From Comamonadaceae bacterium (GTDB lineage: Bacteria; Pseudomonadota; Gammaproteobacteria; Burkholderiales; Burkholderiaceae_C), in contig CANNEW010000003.1 in the NCBI GenBank assembly GCA_947503685.1, forward strand, positions 1-33,499: a DNA stretch of 33,499 bases, read 5' to 3'. A program made the position numbers and the translations under genes. Below the pieces are notes generated by a model. That model was not told the DNA's origin, searched no databases, and saw only the letters and a list, made by a program, of their open reading frames with translations. Of this stretch, positions 15,137 to 21,717 are shown in pieces (positions within the stretch are counted from its first letter, which is position 1; each line of letters starts with the position of its first letter).

Positions 15137-15289
15137 GGCAGGCTTGGCGCAACGCCGCAAGTTGCCCGCGGCGTCCCGCTAGACATTTTGAGCGACAACC
15201 TGGGCCACTCCGGCTTGGGCACCACCAGCATCTATGTGCTGCCCGAAAGGCGTAGAAAAATGGCGGCGATCGAGAGACTTTGGAAATGA
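15137..15289 (+). pseudogene. Tyrosine recombinase C-terminal remnant, copy B
   Basis: The plus strand encodes VARGVPLDILSDNLGHSGLG followed by TTSIYVLPERRRKMAAIERL and a TGA stop at 15287-15289. The LGH histidine and the TTSIY tyrosine match the last two active-site positions of tyrosine recombinases. The N-terminal and central parts, including both catalytic arginines, are missing, so this is a dead fragment. It is a close relative of copy A on the other side of the MazEF pair. Confidence 0.78.
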
Positions 15290-15323
15290 AAAAAGGGGGG
15301 TGTTGTTCGAAACAACACCCCCC
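15289..15323 (-). terminator. Strong hairpin with T-tract only on the minus strand
   Basis: A perfect 13-base stem (15295-15307 with 15311-15323) has a three-base loop. Six A residues precede it on the plus strand, so a minus-strand transcript would end in the stem plus six U. On the plus strand no T-tract follows. It therefore looks like an intrinsic terminator for leftward transcription, although no leftward gene precedes it nearby. Confidence 0.6.
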
Positions 15324-15595
15324 TGCTCTAGCCAGCCTAATATCAAGAAATTAGCGTCTTAATAGCTTGCTCCACGGCCTGCATTTGGCTGGGCTACAGC
15401 GTGCGCGGCCCCGTAAGGCGCAGTGTCGCGTGAGGCCACAAATAGGACTCCGCCCTAAAGGCCGTGCGGTCCTTGGCCGCCCAGCAGGGCGCTCGCCAGG
15501 CAAATAATTTCAACCCTGCCAAGTCAGTTTTCACTTTGCAAGTTGGCGCGCGGCATTACTATCGCGCCTTCATATACGTTCATTGCGACGAGCCC

Positions 15596-16750
15596 ATGCC
15601 TGTAATCACCAACATCGAAGACTTACGCGTTTTGGCCCAAAAGCGGGTGCCGCGCATGTTTTATGACTATGCCGACTCCGGCAGCTGGACCGAGGGCACG
15701 TACCGCGCCAATAGCGAGGATTTTCAAAAAATCAAGCTTCGCCAGCGGGTAGCCGTCAATATGGAAAACCGCAGCACCGCCACCCGCATGGTGGGTGTGG
15801 ATGTAAAAATGCCCGTGGCGATTGCGCCGGTGGGCCTGACTGGCATGCAATGCGCGGATGGCGAAATTAAAGCCGCGCGTGCAGCCGAAAAATTCGGGAT
15901 TCCCTTCATGCTGTCGACCATGAGCATTTGCTCCATCGAAGACGTGGCGGCCAACACTACCCGCCCTTTCTGGTTTCAGCTCTACATAATGCGCGACCGC
16001 CAGGCCATGGTGAAAATGATCGAGCGCACTCGCAAAGCCGGTTGCGACGCGCTGGTGCTGACCCTGGATTTGCAAGTGATAGGCCAGCGCCACAAAGACC
16101 TCAAAAACGGCCTGACCGCGCCGCCCAAGCCGACGCTGTCCACCATCCTCAACCTGCTGACCAAACCGCGCTGGTGCCTAGGCATGGCCGGCACGCGCCG
16201 CCATAGCTTTGGCAACCTGGTGGGGCACGTCAAAGCGGTCAGCGATATGAAGTCGCTAGCGGCCTGGACCAATGAACAGTTTGACCCGCGCCTGTCCTGG
16301 GCCGATGTGGCCTGGGTGAAGGAGCAATGGGGCGGCAAGCTCATTCTCAAAGGCATACAAGACGTAGAAGACGCCAAACTGGCAGTCCTGAGCGGCGCCG
16401 ACGCCATCGTGGTCAGTAACCACGGCGGGCGCCAGTTAGACGGCGCGCAGTCCAGCATTGAAGCGCTGCCGGCCATCGTCGAGGCGGTGGGCGACCAGAT
16501 CGAAGTCTGGATGGACGGCGGCATCCGCAGCGGGCAAGACGTTCTCAAGGCCTGGGCCCTGGGCGCGCGTGGCACCTTAATAGGCCGCGCCATGGTTTAT
16601 GGCCTGGGTGCCATGGGCGAGGCCGGCGTGACCAAAGCCCTGCAAATCCTGCACAAAGAGCTGGACATCACCATGGCCTTTTGCGGCCACACCGATTTAC
16701 AAAACGTCGATAAATCGATTTTGTTGCCGGGGACTTTTCCTACAACTTGA
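15596..16750 (+). CDS. lldD: FMN-dependent alpha-hydroxy acid dehydrogenase (LldD-like)
   Basis: A 384-residue flavoenzyme of the family that oxidises L-2-hydroxy acids such as L-lactate to 2-oxo acids, usually passing electrons to quinone. Visible signatures are RMFYDYADSGSWTEGTYRAN, the FMN-binding PVAIAPVGLTGM, and the active-site motif SNHGGRQLDG with catalytic His and Arg, followed by the phosphate-binding DGGIRSGQD and GARGTLIGRA. The ATG at 15596 starts where the family starts; the frame is open upstream in 270 bases of otherwise empty DNA. L-lactate is the likeliest substrate; glycolate or mandelate-type substrates are alternatives. Confidence 0.88.
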   Translation: MPVITNIEDLRVLAQKRVPRMFYDYADSGSWTEGTYRANSEDFQKIKLRQRVAVNMENRSTATRMVGVDVKMPVAIAPVGLTGMQCADGEIKAARAAEKFGIPFMLSTMSICSIEDVAANTTRPFWFQLYIMRDRQAMVKMIERTRKAGCDALVLTLDLQVIGQRHKDLKNGLTAPPKPTLSTILNLLTKPRWCLGMAGTRRHSFGNLVGHVKAVSDMKSLAAWTNEQFDPRLSWADVAWVKEQWGGKLILKGIQDVEDAKLAVLSGADAIVVSNHGGRQLDGAQSSIEALPAIVEAVGDQIEVWMDGGIRSGQDVLKAWALGARGTLIGRAMVYGLGAMGEAGVTKALQILHKELDITMAFCGHTDLQNVDKSILLPGTFPTT

Positions 16751-16759
16751 TGCAAAAAC

Positions 16760-16786
16760 ATCTGATGTAATTTCATCAGATACAAT
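16760..16786 (+). promoter_or_regulatory. VapBC promoter with palindromic operator
   Basis: A perfect inverted repeat, ATCTGATG (16760-16767) and CATCAGAT (16774-16781), overlaps a -10-like TACAAT at 16781-16786. The vapB ATG at 16793 begins six bases after this -10, and no Shine-Dalgarno precedes it, so the transcript may start at or next to the ATG. No good -35 is seen. Confidence 0.55.
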
Positions 16787-16792
16787 GCGCTG

Positions 16793-17053
16793 ATGCGTAC
16801 GACTTTTGATCTGGACGACGATGTGCTGGCGGCGGCTAAAGCCCTGGCAAAAGCGCGCCAAACCACGGCGGGACGGCTTATTTCAGACACCATGCGCCGG
16901 GCTATTCAAATGGGATTGGCCGACGAAGCAGCCCCCGCACCGGTTGGCGCGGCATCGCTTGGGGTGTATGGTTTCAGGCCACTGAGCCCCGCAGGCCAAC
17001 ATATAGTGACCAGCGAAGAAGTGCGCAGCCTGCGCGAAGAAGCCGGCGACTGA
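16793..17053 (+). CDS. vapB: VapB-family antitoxin
   Basis: An 86-residue antitoxin. The first part (MRTTFDLDDDVLAAAKALAK, ending in TTAGRLISDTMRRAI) is the ribbon-helix-helix-like DNA-binding region of the VapB family that pairs with PIN toxins. The C-terminal tail (SLGVYGFRPLSPAGQHIVTSEEV) would occupy the toxin. It lies two bases before vapC and 42 bases after the LldD-like gene. The palindrome in front of it is the likely autoregulatory operator. Confidence 0.92.
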   Translation: MRTTFDLDDDVLAAAKALAKARQTTAGRLISDTMRRAIQMGLADEAAPAPVGAASLGVYGFRPLSPAGQHIVTSEEVRSLREEAGD

Positions 17054-17055
17054 GC

Positions 17056-17484
17056 ATGCGCGCCCTGCTCGACACCAGCGTGCTGATTGCGCTGTTGGAC
17101 GCCAACCACTTACAACACCCACTGTGCACGCGATGGCTTGCGACGCAGCAAGATGGCTGGGCCAGCTGCCCCATCACGCTCAATGGCTGCATCCGCATTC
17201 TTTCGCAGCCCCAATACCCTAACCGCTTGCCTATGCAAACCGTGGCCAAGGGCCTTCAAGAGGCCATGGCCCACCCCATGCACCGCTTTTGGCCGGACGA
17301 GATCAACCCCTTGGCCGCCGACGCGCTGGATTGGCAACGCTTGATGCGGCCTGCCGAAATCACCGATGCCTATTTGTTGGCACTGGCGGTGCACCACCAG
17401 GCTTGTCTGGTCACCTTAGACCAGGGCATTTCGCTGGCCTGGGCGCACGGAGCCAGCGCTGCGAATTTGCGGGTTTTGGTGTGA
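17056..17484 (+). CDS. vapC: VapC-family PIN-domain toxin
   Basis: A 142-residue PIN-domain ribonuclease. Acidic metal ligands are Asp6 (LLDTSVLIALLD), Asp104 (ITDAYLLALA) and Asp122 (LVTLDQG). At the place where many PIN toxins have a glutamate this protein has ITLNGCIRIL with Asn43; the TNGFLRV-type subfamily shows the same substitution, so it need not mean loss of activity. Length and start fit the family. The gene forms an operon with vapB, and dinB starts about 76 bases later in the same direction. Confidence 0.92.
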   Translation: MRALLDTSVLIALLDANHLQHPLCTRWLATQQDGWASCPITLNGCIRILSQPQYPNRLPMQTVAKGLQEAMAHPMHRFWPDEINPLAADALDWQRLMRPAEITDAYLLALAVHHQACLVTLDQGISLAWAHGASAANLRVLV

Positions 17485-17560
17485 GCCGAGCGACCTGCAT
17501 CGGCCGGTGGGTGCAGCCCCTTGTGCGCGCAAGGTACAGCACATAAATTTGGCAAGGCCT

Positions 17561-18772
17561 GTGACGCTGCGCCGCATCGCCCACCTGGACATGGACGCGT
17601 TTTATGCGTCGGTGGAGTTATTGCGCTACCCACAGCTCAAGGGTTTGCCCGTGGTCATTGGTGGCGGGCGCCGCAAGATTGACGAAGACCTGATGCTGGG
17701 CGATACCAGCCGCGCTTTGCATGAAATCCCGGTGTCCGAGTTTCCGCTGCTGCGCGACTACACCGGCCGCGGCGTTATCACGACGGCCACCTATGCGGCC
17801 CGCCAGTTTGGTGTGGGCTCGGCCATGGGCTTGATGAAGGCGGCCAAACTTTGCCCGCAGGCCGTACTGCTGCCGGTGGACTTTGCGCAATACCGGCATT
17901 ATTCGCAGCGCTTTAAATCCATCATTACCGAGATTGCACCGCTGATGGAAAACCGGGGGGTCGATGAGGTGTATATCGATTTCACCGGCGTACCCGGCGG
18001 CCAGCGCGAAGCTGGTCGCGTGCTGGCGCGCTTGATACAGAAGGCGATTTTTGAAGACATAGGCCTGACCTGCTCGGTCGGCGTCGCGCCCAACAAGCTG
18101 CTGGCCAAGATGGCCAGCGAATTCAACAAACCCAATGGCATCTCCATCGTCATGGAAGCAGACTTGCAGCCCCTGGTCTGGCCGCTGGCCTGCCGCAAGA
18201 TCAACGGCATTGGCCCCAAAGCCGATGCCAAACTCAAAAGCCACGGCATTGAAACTATTGGCCAGTTGGCGCAGCGGGACCCGGCATGGCTAGTGCAAAC
18301 CTTTGGTAACAAAACCGGCGCTTGGCTGCATGAGGCCGCCTGGGGCCGCGACAGCCGAGCGGTAGTCACCGAAAGCGAGCCGGTCAGCATGAGCCGCGAA
18401 ACGACTTTCGACCGGGATTTGGATGCGGTGCACGACCGTGCCGAGTTAGGCGCGGTGTTCACCCGCTTGTGCGAACAAGTCGCCGCTGACTTGCAGCGCA
18501 AAGGCTATGTCGGCCGGACGATAGGTATCAAGCTGCGCTACGCCGATTTCCAAATTGCCACGCGCGACCACAGCCTGCCCCATTACACCGCCGACCCCAT
18601 AGAAATTCGCCGCGCAGCGGGGCTGTGCCTCAAGCGCGCGCCGCTGCAAAAGCGCTTGCGTCTCCTCGGTGTCAGGGTGGGCTCGCTGCTGCGCGCCGAG
18701 GACGCTAAGCTACTACCCACCGAACCGGAGACCCCCCATGAGCGCAATGCATTGCTTTTCCCTGACGATTGA
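17561..18772 (+). CDS. dinB: DNA polymerase IV (Y-family translesion polymerase)
   Basis: A polymerase of about 403 residues. The palm begins with AHLDMDAFYASVELL, containing the first metal-binding aspartates; the second acidic pair is in NRGVDEVYIDFTG. GVAPNKLLAKMASEFNKP and the helix-hairpin-helix part INGIGPKADAKLKSHG match DinB, and the C-terminal little-finger region starts around MSRETTFDRDLD. It has the longer finger region with RDYTGRGVITTATYAARQFG seen in beta-proteobacterial DinB. The GTG at 17561 is chosen to begin at the family start; a GTG at 17507 is an alternative. The end overlaps the next gene by 35 bases. Confidence 0.93.
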   Translation: MTLRRIAHLDMDAFYASVELLRYPQLKGLPVVIGGGRRKIDEDLMLGDTSRALHEIPVSEFPLLRDYTGRGVITTATYAARQFGVGSAMGLMKAAKLCPQAVLLPVDFAQYRHYSQRFKSIITEIAPLMENRGVDEVYIDFTGVPGGQREAGRVLARLIQKAIFEDIGLTCSVGVAPNKLLAKMASEFNKPNGISIVMEADLQPLVWPLACRKINGIGPKADAKLKSHGIETIGQLAQRDPAWLVQTFGNKTGAWLHEAAWGRDSRAVVTESEPVSMSRETTFDRDLDAVHDRAELGAVFTRLCEQVAADLQRKGYVGRTIGIKLRYADFQIATRDHSLPHYTADPIEIRRAAGLCLKRAPLQKRLRLLGVRVGSLLRAEDAKLLPTEPETPHERNALLFPDD

Positions 18773-19580
18773 AAACCACATCGCCCATTTGGTGCTCAAG
18801 CGCGCCGAGGCGCTCAACACCATGGGGCCACGCTTTTGGGGTGAGTTGGATACCGTGCTCACCGATTTGCACAAAAACAATGCCGCCCGCGCGCTGGTCA
18901 TCAGCAGCACCGGCAAGCATTTCAGCGCCGGCATGGCCCTGGACGCTTTCGCCGGCTCCGTGCAGATGGACGACCAGTCGCCCGAAGGCCGGGCCGCGAT
19001 TTTTGATAGCTTGAGCGCCATGCAGGCCACCTTTACCAAACTGGAGACGCTGCGCATTCCCGTGATTGCGGCTTTGCAAGGCGGTGTCATTGGCGGCGCG
19101 GTGGACATGGTGACCGCCTGCTGCATTCGCTATGGCAGCAAAGATACGTTTTTCTGCATCCAGGAGATCAATATCGGCATGGTGGCCGATGTCGGCACCT
19201 TGCAGCGCCTGCCCAAACTGGTGCCTCTGGCAGTGGTCAAAGAACTGGCCTACACCGGAAGGCGTATGGGTGCCGACAAAGCGCTGGGCTATGGCCTGCT
19301 CAACGCGGTGTTTGACACCCACGAGCAAACGGTGCAAGCGGCCTTGCAATGCGCCGCCGAGATTGCATCCAAACCGCCTGTTGCCATCTGGGGCACCAAG
19401 CAAGCCGTGCACTACGCGCGCGACCACACCGTGGATGAAGCGCTCAAGCAAATGGGCTGGCTACAAGCAGCCATCTGGAGCAACCGCCATGTGGGTGAAG
19501 CGGTGACCGCGTTTCAAGGCAAACGCACCGGTAACTACCCGGACCTGGCCGAACTCAAGTCCTTTACCGATTTGGCCTGA
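18738..19580 (+). CDS. Enoyl-CoA hydratase/isomerase family, delta(3,5)-delta(2,4)-dienoyl-CoA isomerase type
   Basis: A 280-residue crotonase-fold protein. The oxyanion-hole segments are HFSAGMALDAF and ALQGGVIGGAVDM. Three acidic residues correspond to those of dienoyl-CoA isomerase with the same spacing: Asp123 (GGAVDMVTAC), Glu143 (IQEINIG) and Asp151 (VADVGTLQRLPK). The ADVGTLQRLPK signature is typical of that enzyme, which helps beta-oxidation of fatty acids with double bonds at odd positions. Start ATG 18738 has GGAG at 18727-18730 and lies inside the 3' end of dinB (35-base overlap). Other crotonase activities cannot be fully excluded. Confidence 0.88.
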   Translation: MSAMHCFSLTIENHIAHLVLKRAEALNTMGPRFWGELDTVLTDLHKNNAARALVISSTGKHFSAGMALDAFAGSVQMDDQSPEGRAAIFDSLSAMQATFTKLETLRIPVIAALQGGVIGGAVDMVTACCIRYGSKDTFFCIQEINIGMVADVGTLQRLPKLVPLAVVKELAYTGRRMGADKALGYGLLNAVFDTHEQTVQAALQCAAEIASKPPVAIWGTKQAVHYARDHTVDEALKQMGWLQAAIWSNRHVGEAVTAFQGKRTGNYPDLAELKSFTDLA

Positions 19581-19586
19581 GCCCGC

Positions 19587-20450
19587 TTACTGCCGCGCCG
19601 TACGCGTATTGGCCGGGGGCTTTTGCGGATGGCTGGTACGAAAGGGGTTGATGTCCAGGCCACCGCGTCGGGTGTAGCGGGCATAAACCGATAGCTTAAT
19701 CGGTTTGCAGCGCGTCCATAGGTCCATGAAGATGCGCTCCACGCACTGCTCATGAAATTCATTGTGGTTGCGAAAACTGACCAAATACTGGAGCAGGCCT
19801 TCTTGGTCGATGGCGTCGCCGGTATAGCTGATTTGCACACTACCCCAATCGGGTTGGCCAGTGACTAGGCAATTGCTTTTGAGCAAATTGCTTACCAACA
19901 CTTCGCTCACCGGCGCCTCGCCTTGCATTACGCGCAGTAAATCCGGCGCTGGGCTGTAGCGGCTGCATTCAATGTCCAGCCGGTCCAGGCTCAGACCGTC
20001 TAATTCGTAAATGGGTTCGCGGTCAAACAGCTCAGGCGCAATCAAGCGCAGGCCCACCGTGCCCTGTACCGGCGCGCCACGCCACAAGGCCTCGGATACG
20101 TCTTTGCGCAGACAAGCCAAAACCGCCTCGCTGTCGGCAAACACGGTGTTATTTAAGCTGTTGAGGTAGAGCTTGAAGGACTTGCTCTCCACGATGTTGG
20201 GGCTTTCGCAAGGCACGGTGAAATGCGCCAGCGCCAGTTGGGGCTTGCCGCGCGGGTTGAGCCAGCTCAGCTCAAACGCCGTCCACATATCAGCGCCAAA
20301 AAATGGGGGGTCACCGGCGATACCCAATTCGCTACGCTTATCCGCACGCGGCAGCGGGAATAAAAGGCTGGCGTCGTACTGGTCTATGTAGCTGGAGGCT
20401 TTGCCCAGTGGGGACTGCTCGGGTTTGGCCGAGGCGGATGTGGTGTTCAT
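19587..20450 (-). CDS. queF: NADPH-dependent 7-cyano-7-deazaguanine reductase (QueF)
   Basis: A 287-residue QueF of the long two-lobed type. It reduces the nitrile preQ0 to preQ1 in queuosine synthesis. The active-site cysteine is Cys194 in [16 protein letters not shown], with the conserved Asp201 seven residues later, matching the spacing in the E. coli enzyme. The QueF motif [13 protein letters not shown] is at about 88-100, in the other lobe. C-terminal signatures [19 protein letters not shown] and [13 protein letters not shown] also fit. Its start lies six bases after the yaaA stop on the same strand, so the two are probably co-transcribed. Confidence 0.96.
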   Translation of the reverse strand: MNTTSASAKPEQSPLGKASSYIDQYDASLLFPLPRADKRSELGIAGDPPFFGADMWTAFELSWLNPRGKPQLALAHFTVPCESPNIVESKSFKLYLNSLNNTVFADSEAVLACLRKDVSEALWRGAPVQGTVGLRLIAPELFDREPIYELDGLSLDRLDIECSRYSPAPDLLRVMQGEAPVSEVLVSNLLKSNCLVTGQPDWGSVQISYTGDAIDQEGLLQYLVSFRNHNEFHEQCVERIFMDLWTRCKPIKLSVYARYTRRGGLDINPFRTSHPQKPPANTRTARQ

Positions 20451-20456
20451 AGCTCT

Positions 20457-21236
20457 TTAGGCGCCCGCCAGTTTGCGGCGAAAGACCAGACGCTCTGGCG
20501 TGGACACTTTGGCTGCCAGGTTGTAGCCGTCGCCCGCGAACTGCCGCAATTGCTCCGGTTTTTCTACGCGCTGCTCAATCGCAAACCGCATCATGGCGCC
20601 GCGCGCGCGTTTGGCATTGAAACTGATAATTTTGTACACCCCGTTTTTATAGTCTTCAAACACACATTCAATCACCCGCGCTTTAAGCAACTTGGGCTTG
20701 ACGGATTTGAAATACTCTTGCGAGGCCAGGTTCACCAGCACCGGCTCGGCATCGCCATGCAAGCGTTCATTGAGGTAATCGGTGATGCGGCTACCCCAAA
20801 ACTGGTACAGATCAGCCCCTTGCTCGGTGGGCAAGCGTGTTCCCATTTCAAGGCGGTAGGGCTGCATCAAGTCCAAGGGCCGCAGCACGCCGTACAAACC
20901 GCTGAGCACGCACACATGCGCTTGCGCCCAGGCCAGCGCCTCCTCATCCATGGCGCGGGCGTTCAGGCCGTCATAGACATCGCCATTAAAGGCCAGCAGC
21001 GCCTGGCGGGCATTTTTTTCGGTCGCGCGCGGCGACCAGGCGTGGTAACGCGCCACGTTCAGTCCGGACAGCGCGTCGCTCAAATCCATTAACTCGGAAA
21101 TTTGCGGTGGGGTGTATTGGCGTAAGACCTTGATCAGGGATTGCGACTGTTTCACAAACAGGGGCGCCGAATGCGTCTGCACCTTGAGCGGCGTTTCGTA
21201 ATCCAGGGACTTGGCGGGCGAGAGAACAAACTGCAT
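20457..21236 (-). CDS. yaaA: Peroxide stress protein YaaA (UPF0246)
   Basis: A 259-residue protein of the YaaA/UPF0246 family, which in E. coli limits iron and oxidative damage during peroxide stress. It starts with the hallmark MQFVLSPAKSLDYETP and contains FNGDVYDGLNA, LSGLYGVLRPLDLMQPYRLE and LVNLASQEYFKSV, all typical. Length equals the E. coli protein. It precedes queF with a six-base gap. Confidence 0.95.
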   Translation of the reverse strand: MQFVLSPAKSLDYETPLKVQTHSAPLFVKQSQSLIKVLRQYTPPQISELMDLSDALSGLNVARYHAWSPRATEKNARQALLAFNGDVYDGLNARAMDEEALAWAQAHVCVLSGLYGVLRPLDLMQPYRLEMGTRLPTEQGADLYQFWGSRITDYLNERLHGDAEPVLVNLASQEYFKSVKPKLLKARVIECVFEDYKNGVYKIISFNAKRARGAMMRFAIEQRVEKPEQLRQFAGDGYNLAAKVSTPERLVFRRKLAGA

Positions 21237-21299
21237 GGTCTTAGAAAGGTGCGAAGGGCAAAGCCTGATTGTCGCCGCAAGCGCGGCAGCGCTGCTCGC

Positions 21300-21566
21300 T
21301 TACTGGGGCATTTCAACCACGGCAGCCGTCAAGCGGCGCACTAGCGGCAACACCGCCAACAAGGTCGGGAAGGCGATCAACCAGGACAAGCCCCAGGAGC
21401 CTAACCATAGTTGCAGCACGCCAGGCGCAAAGCCCACGCCGCGCAAGGTACTGATTCCTGAAATCAAGCAAGTCATGATGCAGGAAAGAAGCAAGGGCAA
21501 GACGATTACGGCATAGCGCGCGGGCAGTTTGCGAAAGGCGGACGGCTGTGATGGCGAATTTTCCAT
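21300..21566 (-). CDS. DUF2798 family membrane protein
   Basis: An 88-residue protein with two hydrophobic segments ([20 protein letters not shown] and [20 protein letters not shown]) and a basic PLVRRL after the second, as in the DUF2798 family of small inner-membrane proteins. The ATG at 21566 begins just before the conserved PARY. It lies 63 bases upstream of yaaA on the same strand and divergent from valS. Function is unknown. Confidence 0.8.
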   Translation of the reverse strand: MENSPSQPSAFRKLPARYAVIVLPLLLSCIMTCLISGISTLRGVGFAPGVLQLWLGSWGLSWLIAFPTLLAVLPLVRRLTAAVVEMPQ

Positions 21567-21717
21567 GGGCGCGATGGTAACTGCCAAGCGGCCAAGCGAG
21601 CACCCGCACCCGCAGCCGTATCTGACCCCGACCGCCCGTGGCAGTCTCCTCTGTAAAATTGACGCTCTTTCCCCTGCAGCACCGCCCTGCGGCGACTGCC
21701 ACCCAAACCAAAGCCCC

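Noticed and set aside
14108-15600. Attachment site duplicate of the tRNA-Leu 3' end
   Set aside because: I looked for a second copy of the T-arm/acceptor sequence downstream and found none in the window.
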